A stretch of DNA of 64,000 nucleotides from Pseudomonadota bacterium (lineage in GTDB: Bacteria; Pseudomonadota; Alphaproteobacteria; Caulobacterales; Caulobacteraceae): the NCBI GenBank assembly GCA_023390245.1, contig JAEWDF010000064.1, forward strand, positions 18,204 through 82,203, written 5' to 3'. Of this stretch, positions 49,241 through 58,621 are shown in pieces. The position numbers and the translations under genes are program-made. The stretch's first letter is position 1. Every line of letters starts with the position of its first letter. The notes under the pieces were generated by a model that did no database searches, had not been told where the DNA came from, and worked only from the letters and a program-made list of their open reading frames with translations.

Positions 49241-50860
49241 ATGCCTACGATCGAGACCCTCTCCGAGCGTCTGCAGCCGGTCGCCCCGTCAACCCTTGGC
49301 GCGGAGGTCTTCGCTCGTTTCGAGCGCGAGCCCGACACCCTGGTCATCCCCGTCGTCGACGGCGACCGCCCCGTGGGCCTGGTCGAACGCGCCGCCTTCC
49401 TGCAGAAGCTGGCCGCCCCGCTCGGCCACGCCCTCTACGACCAACGCCCGATCCACTTCGCCATGGATCCCGAGCCCGCGGTGATCGAGGCCGGCGTCTG
49501 CGTGGACGCCTCGTGCGAAGTCGTCCTGAAGGGCGGCCCGGCCGCCCTTCTGCGCGGCTTCATCGTCACCCGCAACGGCCGCTATCACGGCGTCGGCGTC
49601 GCCGCGACCCTGCTCCAGGCGATCAACGAGCGCCAGCGCGAGCAGAACCGGGCGCTGGCCGAACAGGCCGCCCTGCTGAACGACACCCGCGTCCAGGCCC
49701 AGGCCGCCGCGCGCGACAAGAGCCGCTTCCTGGCGGTCATGAGCCACGAGTTGCGCACCCCGATGAACGGCGTGCTGGCGGTGGCCGAACTGCTGCGCCG
49801 CCAGCCCCTGACCGCCGCCGCCCAGGCTCACGTCCAGACCATCGTCGATTCCTCCGAAACCCTGCTGCGCATTCTCCAGGATGCGCTGGATCTCTCACGC
49901 GCCGAGGCCGGCGAACTGGAACTGACGCCCGGGACCACGCCGCTGCGCGCCCTGATGGACGACATCCAGGCCCAGTGGCAGCCCCGCGCCGTCGACAGCG
50001 GCGTTACCTTGCTGGCCAGCTACGAAGGCGACACGGAATTGGCCGCCCTGATCGACGGCGCTCGCCTGAAGCAGGTCTTCGCCCATCTGATCGGCGCCGC
50101 CCTGAAGGACGCCCGCAGCGGCATGGTGGAAGTCGGGCTGAAGGCCTGGGCCGAGGGCGAGACCGTCCGGCTCGAGGCCCGCGTGCGCGACGACGGTCCG
50201 GGCATCGATCCCGACCGCATCGACTCCGTTTTCGAACCCTTCGCGCAGGAAAGCGGGCTGGAGGACGTGGGCCTGGGCCTTTCGATCTGCCGCCAGGTGA
50301 TCGAGCGCATGAACGGTCGCATCTGGGCCGAGAACAACAAGGGCCAGGGCGCCACCCTCGCCTTCGATATCGCCGCGCCCCGCGCCGCCGTCGACCCGGA
50401 GATCGCCTCGAACGTGACGGAGATGGTCGACCTCGCCCTGCAGGCCGCGCCCCACATCCTGATCGTCGACGACAATGCGACCAACCGCGTCGTGGCCCAG
50501 GCCCTGTGCGAGATGTTCGGCTGCACCTCCGAACTGGCCGAGGACGGTCTGGAAGCCGTCCAGGCCGTCCAGGACGGCCGCTTCGACCTGGTGCTGATGG
50601 ACATCAAGATGCCGCGCATGGACGGCGTCCAGGCCACCCAGGCCATCCGCGCGCTGACCGGCCCGGCCGCGTCCATTCCGATCGTCGCCCTGACCGCCAA
50701 CGCCGACCCGGACGACGCCCGACGCTATCTGTCGATCGGCATGGCCGCCGTGGTGGAGAAGCCGATCAAGCCGGAGCGCCTGCGCCTGGCGATGAACACC
50801 GCCCTGTCCGAGGCCGAGGCGGTCGAAGCGGCGCCCGCGCCCCGGCGCCGCTCCGCCTGA
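49241..50860 (+). CDS. Soluble hybrid sensor histidine kinase
   Basis: This 539-residue protein has no membrane span. It has an N-terminal sensor-like region with a CBS-like half (about 1-130), a coiled coil (about 135-165), a HisKA domain with FLAVMSHELRTPMNGV (about 170) and a HATPase domain with DDGPGIDPDRI and GLGLSICRQVIERMNG. A C-terminal receiver follows, with acidic pocket IVDDNATN and phospho-acceptor VLMDIKMPRMDG (about 455). The second ATG at 49241 is favoured, with AAGGAG 11 bases upstream; the ATG at 49211 would add 10 residues. Target unknown. Confidence 0.93.
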   Translation: MPTIETLSERLQPVAPSTLGAEVFARFEREPDTLVIPVVDGDRPVGLVERAAFLQKLAAPLGHALYDQRPIHFAMDPEPAVIEAGVCVDASCEVVLKGGPAALLRGFIVTRNGRYHGVGVAATLLQAINERQREQNRALAEQAALLNDTRVQAQAAARDKSRFLAVMSHELRTPMNGVLAVAELLRRQPLTAAAQAHVQTIVDSSETLLRILQDALDLSRAEAGELELTPGTTPLRALMDDIQAQWQPRAVDSGVTLLASYEGDTELAALIDGARLKQVFAHLIGAALKDARSGMVEVGLKAWAEGETVRLEARVRDDGPGIDPDRIDSVFEPFAQESGLEDVGLGLSICRQVIERMNGRIWAENNKGQGATLAFDIAAPRAAVDPEIASNVTEMVDLALQAAPHILIVDDNATNRVVAQALCEMFGCTSELAEDGLEAVQAVQDGRFDLVLMDIKMPRMDGVQATQAIRALTGPAASIPIVALTANADPDDARRYLSIGMAAVVEKPIKPERLRLAMNTALSEAEAVEAAPAPRRRSA

Positions 50861-50882
50861 CCCCCACAAGTCTCCCCGAAGG

Positions 50883-50919
50883 CGAAAGGCCGCCGCCTCC
50901 GTCCGCGGCGGCCCTTTCG
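50883..50919. terminator. Rho-independent-type terminator between convergent genes
   Basis: CGAAAGGCCGCCGC and GCGGCGGCCCTTTCG form a stem of about 14 bp with an 8-base loop. It lies between the kinase stop and the convergent PBP1A stop and may serve both strands. Confidence 0.85.
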
Positions 50920-50951
50920 TTCGTCCGGAGTCCGGGAGGACTCGACCTGCC

Positions 50952-53366
50952 TTAGTACAGGCCGCTCAGGTCCTCGGCCGGCTCCCGTTTCGGCGGCGGC
51001 GGGGCGCTGACCGGCGGCGGGGTCCCGGCGGCGACGGCGGCGGCCTCCTGCTCGCGACGAAGGACATCGTAGTAGTTCTGCGGTCCTTCGGGGATCGTCG
51101 GCTCCGGCGCCGGCGCCGGGACTTGGCGCTCGGTGCCAGGACGGAACGCCTCCTCGATGCCGTTGACCACGCGGAAGACCGCATTCTTCGGCCGCACGAA
51201 CGGACGGGCGGGCCGCTCCTTCAAGGCCGCCTGCATGAAGTCGGTGAACACCGGAAGGGCGGCCGCGGCGCCCGTCTCGCCCGATCCCAGCGAACGGTTA
51301 TCGTCGAAGCCGACGAAGACGCCCACGACGATGTCGGTGGTGAAGCCGACGAACCAGGCCGAACGGTATTCGTTGGTGGTGCCGGTCTTGCCGCCGATCC
51401 ACTGGCCCAGGCCGCGCGCGCTCGCGGCGGTGCCGCGCTGGACCACGCCTTCCAGCATCGAGCTCATCTGATAGGCGGTGATCGGATCCAGCACCTGAGT
51501 CCCGCGTGGTTGCAGCCGCGGCGATTCCTGGCCCGAGAAGCCGCGTCCGCATTCGCGGCAATTGCGGCCGTCGGCGCGGAAGATGGTCTCGCCCTCGCGA
51601 TCCTGGACATAGTCGATCAGATAGGGCGTCACCCGCCGCCCGCCGTTGACGAAGGCGGCGTAGGCGGCGGTCAGGTTCAGCGGCGTCACCTCGCCGGCGC
51701 CGAGCGACACCGACAGGTTCGGCGTCATGCCCGGCACGCCCATGCGGTCAGCCTGGTCGACGATCTTCTTCATGCCGACCTGCTGGGCCAGCCGCACCGT
51801 CATGACGTTGCGCGACAGCTCCAGTCCGCGCCGCAGCGTCTGCGGACCATAGTACTGCCGGCTGTAGTTCTCGGGCGACCAGCGCTGGCCGTTGGGCCCG
51901 CCGGCGAAGCTGATCGGCGCATCCAGCACGATCGAGGCCGGGGTGAAGTCGCCTTCCAGCGCCGTGGCGTAGACGATCGGCTTGAACGCCGAGCCCGGCT
52001 GGCGCTTGGCCTGGGTCGCGCGGTTGAAGCTGGACAGGGCGTAGGAATAGCCCCCCACCATCGCCAGCACGCGGCCGGACTGCGGCTCGATCGCCACCAG
52101 GGCGCCGTTGACGCGCGGCGTCTGCTTCAGGGCGTACTGGCCGTTCCGCTCCTCGACGAAGATCAGGTCGCCGCGCTTCAGCGGCCGGTTGGCGTTGGCC
52201 CAGGCGGCGTCGGCCGCCAGCAGGGTCCCGCGCGCATCGTCGCGGGCAGTGCGGATGCGCACCGTATTGCCGCTGACGCTGTCGACGGCGGCGGCCTGCC
52301 AGCCGCGCCGCTCGGGCGGGGTCTTCTGCTGGCGCAGGGCCTCGGCCTGCCAGCCCTCGGCGAAGTCCGTCGTGCCCCAGGCGCCGCGCCAGCCGTGCCG
52401 GCGGTCGTAGTTCTCCAGTCCCTGCATCAGCGCCTGGCGGGCCGCCGTCTGCAGCGTCGGATCCAGGGTCGTGCGCATGTAGAAGCCGCCGGCGCGCAAC
52501 TGCTCGCCGAAGCGCGGATTGGCGCTGGCCTGGCGGCGCGCCTCCTCCACGAAGAAGTCGGCGTCCTGGTAGTCGGCGCGTTGCGGCGCGTTGCGGGTCG
52601 CCAATGGCCGGGCGCGCGCCTCGGTCAGCTGCGCCTCGGTCAGCCAGCCGTTCTGCTCCATCTCGCCCAGCACCCAGTCGCGCCGACCCTTGGCGGCGCC
52701 CGGATGGCGCTTGGGATGATAGTTGTTCGGTCCCTTGGGCAGGGCCGCCAGGAAGGCCGCTTCGTCCGGCGTCAGCTGGCCCAGCGACTTGCCGAAATAG
52801 TTGTACGCCGCCGAGGCGATGCCGAACGAGCGATAGCCCAGGAAGATCTCGTTCAGATAAAGCTCGAGGATCTGCTCCTTGGACAGGGTCGCCTCCAGGC
52901 GGCTGGCCAGGATGGCTTCCTTCAGCTTGCGGTTCAGGCTCGATTCGCTGGTCAGCAGGATGTTCTTGGCGACCTGCTGGGTGATGGTCGATCCGCCTTC
53001 CAGACGGCGACCGGAGATCACGTTGAACACATTCTTCAGCGTCGCCCGACCGATGCCGGACACGTCGATGCCGCCGTGCTGGAAGAAGTTGCGGTCCTCA
53101 GCGGCCAGGAAGGCCTGGATCACCGTCGTCGGAATCTGGTCGTAGGAGACGTAGATCCGCCGCTCGTCCGAGAATTCCCCGATCAGGGTTCCGTCCCCGG
53201 CGTAGACGCGAGTCGCGGTCGGCGGACGGTAATCGGCCAGCTCGGAGGCGTCCGGCAGGTCGTGGAACAGCCAGGCCGCATAGACGGCGACCACCAGCCC
53301 GGCCAGGGCGATTGCGGCCAGCAGGGCCATTCCCGCCCATACGAACCAGCGCTCGGCTATCTTCAC
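50952..53366 (-). CDS. mrcA: Penicillin-binding protein 1A (bifunctional transglycosylase/transpeptidase)
   Basis: This 804-residue class A PBP builds peptidoglycan in the periplasm from an N-terminal anchor (about residues 10-33). The GT51 domain has AAEDRNFFQHGGID (catalytic Glu about 91) and EGGSTITQQVAKNI. An OB-like insertion follows, and then the transpeptidase with SAFK (SxxK serine about 453), SRN (SxN) and KTGTT. The C-terminus is proline-rich. GGAG six bases before the GTG at 53366 decides the start; a TTG at 53372 directly touches that ribosome site and is unlikely. Confidence 0.94.
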   Translation of the reverse strand: MKIAERWFVWAGMALLAAIALAGLVVAVYAAWLFHDLPDASELADYRPPTATRVYAGDGTLIGEFSDERRIYVSYDQIPTTVIQAFLAAEDRNFFQHGGIDVSGIGRATLKNVFNVISGRRLEGGSTITQQVAKNILLTSESSLNRKLKEAILASRLEATLSKEQILELYLNEIFLGYRSFGIASAAYNYFGKSLGQLTPDEAAFLAALPKGPNNYHPKRHPGAAKGRRDWVLGEMEQNGWLTEAQLTEARARPLATRNAPQRADYQDADFFVEEARRQASANPRFGEQLRAGGFYMRTTLDPTLQTAARQALMQGLENYDRRHGWRGAWGTTDFAEGWQAEALRQQKTPPERRGWQAAAVDSVSGNTVRIRTARDDARGTLLAADAAWANANRPLKRGDLIFVEERNGQYALKQTPRVNGALVAIEPQSGRVLAMVGGYSYALSSFNRATQAKRQPGSAFKPIVYATALEGDFTPASIVLDAPISFAGGPNGQRWSPENYSRQYYGPQTLRRGLELSRNVMTVRLAQQVGMKKIVDQADRMGVPGMTPNLSVSLGAGEVTPLNLTAAYAAFVNGGRRVTPYLIDYVQDREGETIFRADGRNCRECGRGFSGQESPRLQPRGTQVLDPITAYQMSSMLEGVVQRGTAASARGLGQWIGGKTGTTNEYRSAWFVGFTTDIVVGVFVGFDDNRSLGSGETGAAAALPVFTDFMQAALKERPARPFVRPKNAVFRVVNGIEEAFRPGTERQVPAPAPEPTIPEGPQNYYDVLRREQEAAAVAAGTPPPVSAPPPPKREPAEDLSGLY

Positions 53367-53515
53367 CGCCAACTCCGCACACCGCGCCCCCCGGACGCGT
53401 TCCCGGTTGCTTTAGCCCGCCTCGCCCCCTTTGTGCTAGGGCGCGAATGCAACGCCCCTTGGCATCCTCGGGGCCGGCCCCATCTGAGAGGGGTTCACGG
53501 CAAGGGAGAACTCCG

Positions 53516-53944
53516 ATGGAAGTGCTTTATCGCGCCCAGGCCACGGCGTCCGGAGGCGGTCGCGAGGACGGCCGATCCACCACCGACGACAGCAAGATCG
53601 ACGTCCGCCTGTCGACGCCTAAGGAAATGGGCGGCAAGGGCGGCGACGGGACCAACCCCGAACAGCTTTTCGCGACAGGCTACGCCGCCTGCTACCTGGG
53701 CGCCCTGCGCCTGGTCAGCGGCAAGGCGGGATCGCCCGTCTCGCCGGACACCAAGGTCACCGCGGGCGTCGGCTTCGGCAAGAACACCCGGGGCGAGGGC
53801 TTCAACCTGGACATCGACCTGACCGTGACCGACCACGGCCTGGACCAGGCGACGATCGGCGACCTGATCCAGAAGGCCCACCAAGTCTGCCCCTACTCCA
53901 ACGCCACCCGCAACAATGTGGAGGTGCGCCTGGCGGCGCGCTGA
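53516..53944 (+). CDS. ohr: Organic hydroperoxide resistance protein (Ohr)
   Basis: This 142-residue thiol peroxidase of the Ohr/OsmC fold reduces organic hydroperoxides using lipoylated partners. The two reactive cysteines are in TGYAACYLGALRL (about 60) and HQVCPYSNATRNNV (about 125), both with their family contexts. GGGAGAA lies 7 bases before the ATG. No OhrR-type regulator gene is adjacent. The next gene, a truncated haemoglobin, follows after 35 bases and may be co-transcribed. Confidence 0.95.
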   Translation: MEVLYRAQATASGGGREDGRSTTDDSKIDVRLSTPKEMGGKGGDGTNPEQLFATGYAACYLGALRLVSGKAGSPVSPDTKVTAGVGFGKNTRGEGFNLDIDLTVTDHGLDQATIGDLIQKAHQVCPYSNATRNNVEVRLAAR

Positions 53945-53979
53945 CCCGAGGGACGCCGGCCGCGCCGGTCGAACGCTCC

Positions 53980-54465
53980 ATGACGCCTAGTCCCGACGAA
54001 GAGCGCTTCGCCCGCCGCCAGGCGGCGACGGCCCGCATCCAGGATGAGACCGGGATCGACCAGGCCATGATCGACGCCGTGGTCGAGGCCTTCTACGGCC
54101 GGGTGCGGGCGGACCCGCTCATCGGCCCCGTCTTCGACGCGCGGATCGCCGACTGGGGGCCTCACCTGGCCCAGATGAAGCTGTTCTGGTCGTCGGTCGC
54201 CCTGTCCACCGGCGTCTATCAGGGCCGGCCCATGCCCAAGCATCTGCCGCTGCCGGTCGATGCGGTCCACTTCGACCGCTGGCTCGACCTGTTCGAGGCG
54301 ACAACGCGCGACCTGTGCCCTCCGGCGGCGGCCGACCACTTCATAGAGCGCGCGCGCCGCATCGCCGAAAGCCTGGAACTGGGAATCGCCGGCGCCAACG
54401 GCGTGCTGCTCGGGCCGGGCGAACGCTACCGTCGCCCCGCGCCGGCCTGGACGCCGGAGGAATAG
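53980..54465 (+). CDS. Group III truncated haemoglobin
   Basis: This 161-residue haem protein of the group III 2-on-2 globins has the proximal histidine in AVHFDRWLDLFEATTRD (about residue 90). Distal-pocket residues are in WGPHLAQMKLFWSSVAL and the conserved YQGRPMPKHLPLP precedes the F helix. These proteins bind oxygen and nitric oxide, and the next-door ohr gene fits a stress-defence setting, although the link is inferred. Both ends are slightly longer than the typical 130-residue form. Confidence 0.9.
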   Translation: MTPSPDEERFARRQAATARIQDETGIDQAMIDAVVEAFYGRVRADPLIGPVFDARIADWGPHLAQMKLFWSSVALSTGVYQGRPMPKHLPLPVDAVHFDRWLDLFEATTRDLCPPAAADHFIERARRIAESLELGIAGANGVLLGPGERYRRPAPAWTPEE

Positions 54466-54535
54466 GGACGTTTCATGCTTGCAGGCGTGGATCAAGGGCC
54501 TTATCCCGCACGATCCTTCCAACACCGACGCTGAA

Positions 54536-55390
54536 ATGATCCTGACCTTGTCCTGTCCCGACCGCCACGGCATCGTCGCGGCGGTGTCCGCCTTCCTGTT
54601 CCAGCGCGACGCCAACATCTCGGACGCCCAGCAGTTCGGCGATGCGGCGACCGCGACCTTCTTCATGCGGGTGGTGTTCGATCTGGCGGCGGACGACCGG
54701 CCCGAACAGGTCGAGGCGGACTTCGCCGACCTGGGCCGACGCTTCGGCATGGACTGGCGGCTGCGGTCGCCCGGGCCGCGCCGGGTGATGCTGCTGACGT
54801 CCCGCTTCGACCACTGCCTGGCCGATCTGCTGTACCGCTGGCGCATCGGCGAGTTGCCGATGACGGTCACCGCGATCGTCTCAAACCACCCGCGCGAGAT
54901 GATCGGCCACGTCGACCTGGGCGACCTGCCGTTCCACTGCCTGCCGCTGAAGGACTCCCGCGATCCCGTCGCCAAGGCGGAGCAGGAGGCCGGCCTGTTG
55001 CGCCTGATCGAGGACACCGACACCGAACTGGTGGTCCTGGCCCGCTACATGCAGGTTCTATCGAACGACCTGGCTGGCCGGCTGGCGGGGCGCTGCATCA
55101 ACATCCACCACTCCTTCCTGCCCGGCTTCAAGGGCGCCCGGCCCTATCATCAGGCCCATGCGCGAGGCGTGAAGGTGATCGGGGCCACGGCCCATTACGT
55201 CACCGCCGACCTGGACGAAGGCCCGATCATCGAACAGGATGTCGAGCGCATCAGCCACCATGACACGCCCGAGGACCTGATCCGCAAGGGCCGCGATATC
55301 GAGCGGCGCGTGCTGGCGCGCGCCGTGCGCTGCCATCTGGAGGATCGAGTCCTGCTGCACGGTCCCCGAACCGTGGTTTTCGGCGGCTAA
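54536..55390 (+). CDS. purU: Formyltetrahydrofolate deformylase
   Basis: PurU hydrolyses 10-formyl-THF to formate and THF, balancing the one-carbon pool and supplying formate to PurT. The 284-residue protein has an N-terminal ACT domain (about 1-85; LTLSCPDRHGIVAAVSAFLF). The hydrolase domain has catalytic NIHHSFLPGFKGARPY (about 195) and TAHYVTADLDEGPIIEQ (about 220). The ATG at 54536 matches the family start; an upstream TTG at 54479 would add 19 residues that are not conserved. Confidence 0.95.
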   Translation: MILTLSCPDRHGIVAAVSAFLFQRDANISDAQQFGDAATATFFMRVVFDLAADDRPEQVEADFADLGRRFGMDWRLRSPGPRRVMLLTSRFDHCLADLLYRWRIGELPMTVTAIVSNHPREMIGHVDLGDLPFHCLPLKDSRDPVAKAEQEAGLLRLIEDTDTELVVLARYMQVLSNDLAGRLAGRCINIHHSFLPGFKGARPYHQAHARGVKVIGATAHYVTADLDEGPIIEQDVERISHHDTPEDLIRKGRDIERRVLARAVRCHLEDRVLLHGPRTVVFGG

Positions 55391-55506
55391 ATCCGCCGTC
55401 GGAAAAATTCGACCCCCGCTCTGAACCTTTCCGACAGAGGCGTGTTCTTCAGGAGCGCGAGACGCACACAGCCGGGTGAGACATCCCCCAACGTCCCCGG
55501 ATGAAG

Positions 55507-55540
55507 AAAAGGCCGCACTTTCCCCCGGGTGCGGCCTTTT
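55507..55540. terminator. Bidirectional rho-independent terminator
   Basis: AAAAGGCCGCAC and GTGCGGCCTTTT flank a loop of about ten bases, giving an almost perfect symmetrical terminator between the convergent purU and ATPase-inhibitor genes. Confidence 0.93.
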
Positions 55541-55567
55541 CGACATTTTAAGCGGAAGGTCGGCGGC

Positions 55568-55891
55568 TTAGTCGCCGGCGCGGATCTGTTCGCGGGCGAT
55601 GGAGGCGAATTCGTCCATCTTGGTGCGAATCTCGCCGTCGGACACCGTCAGGCCCGAACCCTTGAAGTCGCCGGCGACCTTGCGGAACACGTCCTCGTCG
55701 CCCGGCTGTTCGAAATCGGCGCGCACCACCGCGGCCGCATACTGTTCCGCGCTCTCGGCGGACAGGCCCATCTTCTCGGCCGCCCACAGGCCCAGCATCT
55801 TGTTGCGCCGGGCGGTGGCCTTGAATTCCTGCTCCTGATCGAGGGCGAATTTGGCCTCGAAGGCCTGTTCCCGATCGTCGAAGGTGGTCAT
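55568..55891 (-). CDS. ATPase inhibitor subunit zeta (DUF1476)
   Basis: This 107-residue soluble helical protein has the full DUF1476 pattern: FDDREQAFEAKFALDQEQEF, RRNKMLGLWAAEKMG and a C-terminal KMDEFASIAREQI. In Paracoccus the homologue (zeta) binds F1-ATPase and blocks ATP hydrolysis by inserting its N-terminus; the inhibitory segment is present here. The family is almost confined to alphaproteobacteria, which supports the taxonomic call. It appears to be transcribed alone. Confidence 0.95.
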   Translation of the reverse strand: MTTFDDREQAFEAKFALDQEQEFKATARRNKMLGLWAAEKMGLSAESAEQYAAAVVRADFEQPGDEDVFRKVAGDFKGSGLTVSDGEIRTKMDEFASIAREQIRAGD

Positions 55892-56176
55892 GCGCTTAGC
55901 AAAGCTCCGTCCGCCCCTGAAAAGCGCCGGGGCTTGCGCCGTCTATTCTCCCCCGCGCCTGAACGCAACCTGACTTCCGCCGCCCGGCGGCGGCTGTCCC
56001 CAGGCGATCTCGAACGCGCCTCATTTGTCTCGCCGGCCGGCTTCGGCTAAGGGAGACGCCGAACGAGATATCCCAGCCCGACCGATTCCGAAACGCGCCG
56101 CCGAGACCGGACTCCTCCCTCCGCTCTGGCCGCGCGATTTTTGTTTCTGGAGGGCGTCCCGACGGACGTTGCGACG

Positions 56177-56935
56177 ATGAACACCAAGCGCAAGAAGCTC
56201 TACGAAGGCAAGGCCAAGATCCTGTACGAGGGCCCCGAACCCGGCACCCTGATCCAGTACTTCAAGGACGACGCCACCGCCTTCAACGCCCAGAAGAAGG
56301 CGACGCTGGAAGGCAAGGGCGTCATCAACAACCAGATCAGCGAATTCATCATGTCGCGCCTGAACGGCATCGGCGTGACCAACCATTTCATCAAGCGGCT
56401 GAACCTGCGCGAGCAGCTGATCCGCGAGGTCGAGATCATCCCGCTGGAAGTGGTGTGCCGCAACATCGTCGCCGGCTCGCTCAGCCAGCGCCTGGGCATC
56501 GAGGAAGGCACCCAGCTGCCGCGCTCGATCATCGAATTCTATTACAAGAAGGACGAACTCGGCGATCCGATGGTCACCGAGGAGCACATCACCGCCTTCA
56601 ATTGGGCCTCGACCCAGGAGCTGGACGACATCCTGGCCATGACGGTGCGGGTCAACGACTATCTGTCGGGCCTGTTCGCCGGCGTCGGCATCACCCTGGT
56701 CGACTTCAAGATCGAGTTCGGCCGCATCTGGGAGAACGACTTCGCCCGCGTCATCCTGGCCGACGAGATCAGCCCTGACAGCTGCCGCCTGTGGGACACA
56801 GCCTCGGGCGAGAAGCTGGACAAGGACCGCTTCCGCCGCGACCTGGGCAACGTCATCGAAAGCTACAGCGAGGTCGCGCGTCGCCTGGGCATCATGAAGG
56901 GCATGCCGACCGTCATCCAGGGAGGACTGCACTGA
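56177..56935 (+). CDS. purC: Phosphoribosylaminoimidazole-succinocarboxamide synthase
   Basis: PurC joins aspartate to CAIR in purine synthesis. The 252-residue protein has KLYEGKAKILYEG (about residues 7-19), DDATAFNAQKK, the aspartate-binding VEIIPLEVVCRNIVAGS (about 88-104) and DFKIEFGR (about 185). The ATG at 56177 gives the usual N-terminus. A good GGAGGG lies 26 bases upstream, too far for this start, and the site next to the ATG is weak. The next gene, purS, overlaps its stop by one base. Confidence 0.96.
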   Translation: MNTKRKKLYEGKAKILYEGPEPGTLIQYFKDDATAFNAQKKATLEGKGVINNQISEFIMSRLNGIGVTNHFIKRLNLREQLIREVEIIPLEVVCRNIVAGSLSQRLGIEEGTQLPRSIIEFYYKKDELGDPMVTEEHITAFNWASTQELDDILAMTVRVNDYLSGLFAGVGITLVDFKIEFGRIWENDFARVILADEISPDSCRLWDTASGEKLDKDRFRRDLGNVIESYSEVARRLGIMKGMPTVIQGGLH

Positions 56936-57186
56936 TGGCCACAACCGCTTCAAGCAAGGTCAAGGTTCACGTCTTCCTCAAGCCCGGCGTGCTGGACGTT
57001 CAGGGCAAGGCCGTCGAGGGCGCGCTGCAGGGCCTGGGCTGGACGGGCGTGTCGAACGCCCGCGTCGGCAAGCTGATCGAGTTCGACTTGGCCGGCGCCG
57101 AAGACCCGCAGGCCGAGGCGAAGAAGATGTGCGAACAGCTCCTCGCCAACACGGTGATCGAAGGCTACCGGATCGAGGCGTCGTAA
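56935..57186 (+). CDS. purS: FGAM synthase subunit PurS
   Basis: This 83-residue small subunit dimerises and joins PurQ and PurL into the three-part formylglycinamidine synthase. The pattern VHVFLKPGVLDVQGKAVEGAL, then ARVGKLIEFDLAG and a C-terminal CEQLLANTVIEGYRIE is complete. It starts inside the purC stop (TGATG). The remaining subunits lie downstream on the same strand: purQ after 3.5 kb and purL after 6.4 kb, with unrelated genes in between. Confidence 0.95.
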   Translation: MATTASSKVKVHVFLKPGVLDVQGKAVEGALQGLGWTGVSNARVGKLIEFDLAGAEDPQAEAKKMCEQLLANTVIEGYRIEAS

Positions 57187-57190
57187 GTTG

Positions 57191-57346
57191 TCCCTCTCCT
57201 CCCCACAGCGTGGGGAGGGGGACCGCGAAGCGGTGGAGGGGTTCTTGGAGCCGCTCCGGCGTTTGAGGGGAGCCAAAGACCCCCTCCGTCTCTCCGCTAC
57301 GCTCCGAGCCACCTCCCCATCGCGATGCGACGGGGAGGAGAGACAG
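57191..57346. repeat. Palindromic intergenic repeat between purS and cfa
   Basis: The ends TCTCCTCCCC and GGGGAGGAGA are inverted copies, and smaller hairpins lie inside (TCCCCACAGCGTGGGGA at the left, CCTCCCCATCGC...ACGGGGAGG at the right). It fills nearly all of the 160 bases between two stop codons. Elements with 'GCGTGGGGAGGGGGACC' and 'GGTGGAGGGG' are widely dispersed in alphaproteobacteria. Confidence 0.8.
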
Positions 57347-58507
57347 TCAGCACAGATAGTCCCGGGACAGCGGAACAGTGTCCGGCTTCTTCGTGAGCTG
57401 GAGCTGGAAGACCATGTGGCCCAGCTCGCGGAAGGCCACCTCGCTGGCGGCGAGATAGAATTCCCACATTCGGCAGAAGCGTTCGTCATACATGGCCAAG
57501 GCTTCGTCGCGCCGGGCTAGGAAACGCTCGCGCCAGTTCCGCAGCGTCTCGGCGTAATGCAGGCGCAGCACCTCCATGTCCGTGATCCACAGGCCTGACC
57601 GCTCGATGGCCGGCATGACCTCCGACAGCGCCGGGATGTACCCGCCGGGGAAGATGTATTTCCGGATCCAGGGCTGAGTGCGGCTGGGCGTTCCCTTGCG
57701 GCCGATGGAGTGGATCACCGCCACCCCATCGTCGGCCAGCAGCCGCGCGACGGTGTCGAAATACTCCTGGTAATTCGGCTGGCCCACATGTTCGAACATG
57801 CCCACCGAGACGATGCGGTCGAACGGCTCGGTCAGGTCGCGGTAGTCCTGGAGGCGGAATTCGGCCCGGTCGGCTAGGCCGCGCGCCGCGGCGCGCGCGT
57901 TCGCCGTGCGGTGCTGCTCGGTCGACAGGGTGACGCCGGTGACCCGCGCGCCGCGCTCGGCCAGGGACAGGCCCAGGCCGCCCCAGCCACAGCCGATGTC
58001 CAGCGCCCGCTGCCCCGGGGCCAGGACCAGCTTGTCGATCAGCCGGCGCTTCTTGGCGACCTGCGCCTGTTCCAGCGTCGCATCCGGCCGCTCGAAGACC
58101 GCGCAGGAATATTGCAGGTCCTCGTCGAGGAAGAGGCGGTAGAAATCGACCGTCAGGTCATAGTGATGGTGCACGTTCGACCGGGCGTGGGCGCGGTCGT
58201 TGGCCTGCTCCAGCGCCCGCCGGAGGCGCCAGCCAGGCCCCAGAGGCCGGGGCCGCTTCGCCAGCTGCGAGGCCGTCAGCTCCAGGAAGTCGTAGAGGCT
58301 CCCGCCCTCGACCCGGAATGTTCCGGCCACATAGGCCTCGCCCAACTTCAGGTCGGGATTGGCGGCGATAGCCAGGGCGGTCGTGGCGTCCTCGACCACG
58401 GCGGTCAATTCGGGCTCTCCCGGCCCCGCCCGCAGCGTTCGCCCGCCTGGAAGCCGCACGGCGATCGACCGCGTTCTGAACGTCCTGTCGACGAGGGATT
58501 GAAGCAT
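57347..58507 (-). CDS. Cyclopropane-fatty-acyl-phospholipid synthase family methyltransferase
   Basis: This 386-residue enzyme adds a methylene group from SAM to double bonds of membrane lipids. The SAM motif is ALDIGCGWGGLGLSLAERGA (about residues 169-188). Family blocks are HYDLTVDFYRLFLDEDLQYSCA, SVGMFEHVGQPNYQEYF and RKYIFPGGYIPALSE. The bicarbonate/active-site residues (Cys of YSCA, Glu of FEHVG, His and Tyr) are present. GAGGGG precedes the ATG. It is a Cfa/Cma-type member; the precise product is not provable. Confidence 0.9.
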   Translation of the reverse strand: MLQSLVDRTFRTRSIAVRLPGGRTLRAGPGEPELTAVVEDATTALAIAANPDLKLGEAYVAGTFRVEGGSLYDFLELTASQLAKRPRPLGPGWRLRRALEQANDRAHARSNVHHHYDLTVDFYRLFLDEDLQYSCAVFERPDATLEQAQVAKKRRLIDKLVLAPGQRALDIGCGWGGLGLSLAERGARVTGVTLSTEQHRTANARAAARGLADRAEFRLQDYRDLTEPFDRIVSVGMFEHVGQPNYQEYFDTVARLLADDGVAVIHSIGRKGTPSRTQPWIRKYIFPGGYIPALSEVMPAIERSGLWITDMEVLRLHYAETLRNWRERFLARRDEALAMYDERFCRMWEFYLAASEVAFRELGHMVFQLQLTKKPDTVPLSRDYLC

Positions 58508-58621
58508 GAGCCCCTCCGCGGCTTGACCATAACCATAACCAAGCTAGTGACCGATCGGCGGGGCGCAACGGTCGCCGCCCCGGCCCGTTAGGCTGGCGGT
58601 TCACGAAAAGGAGAGACGCCG

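Noticed and set aside
50952..53372. TTG at 53372 as the PBP1A start.
   Set aside because: It touches the GGAG ribosome site directly, while the GTG at 53366 has the proper six-base spacing.
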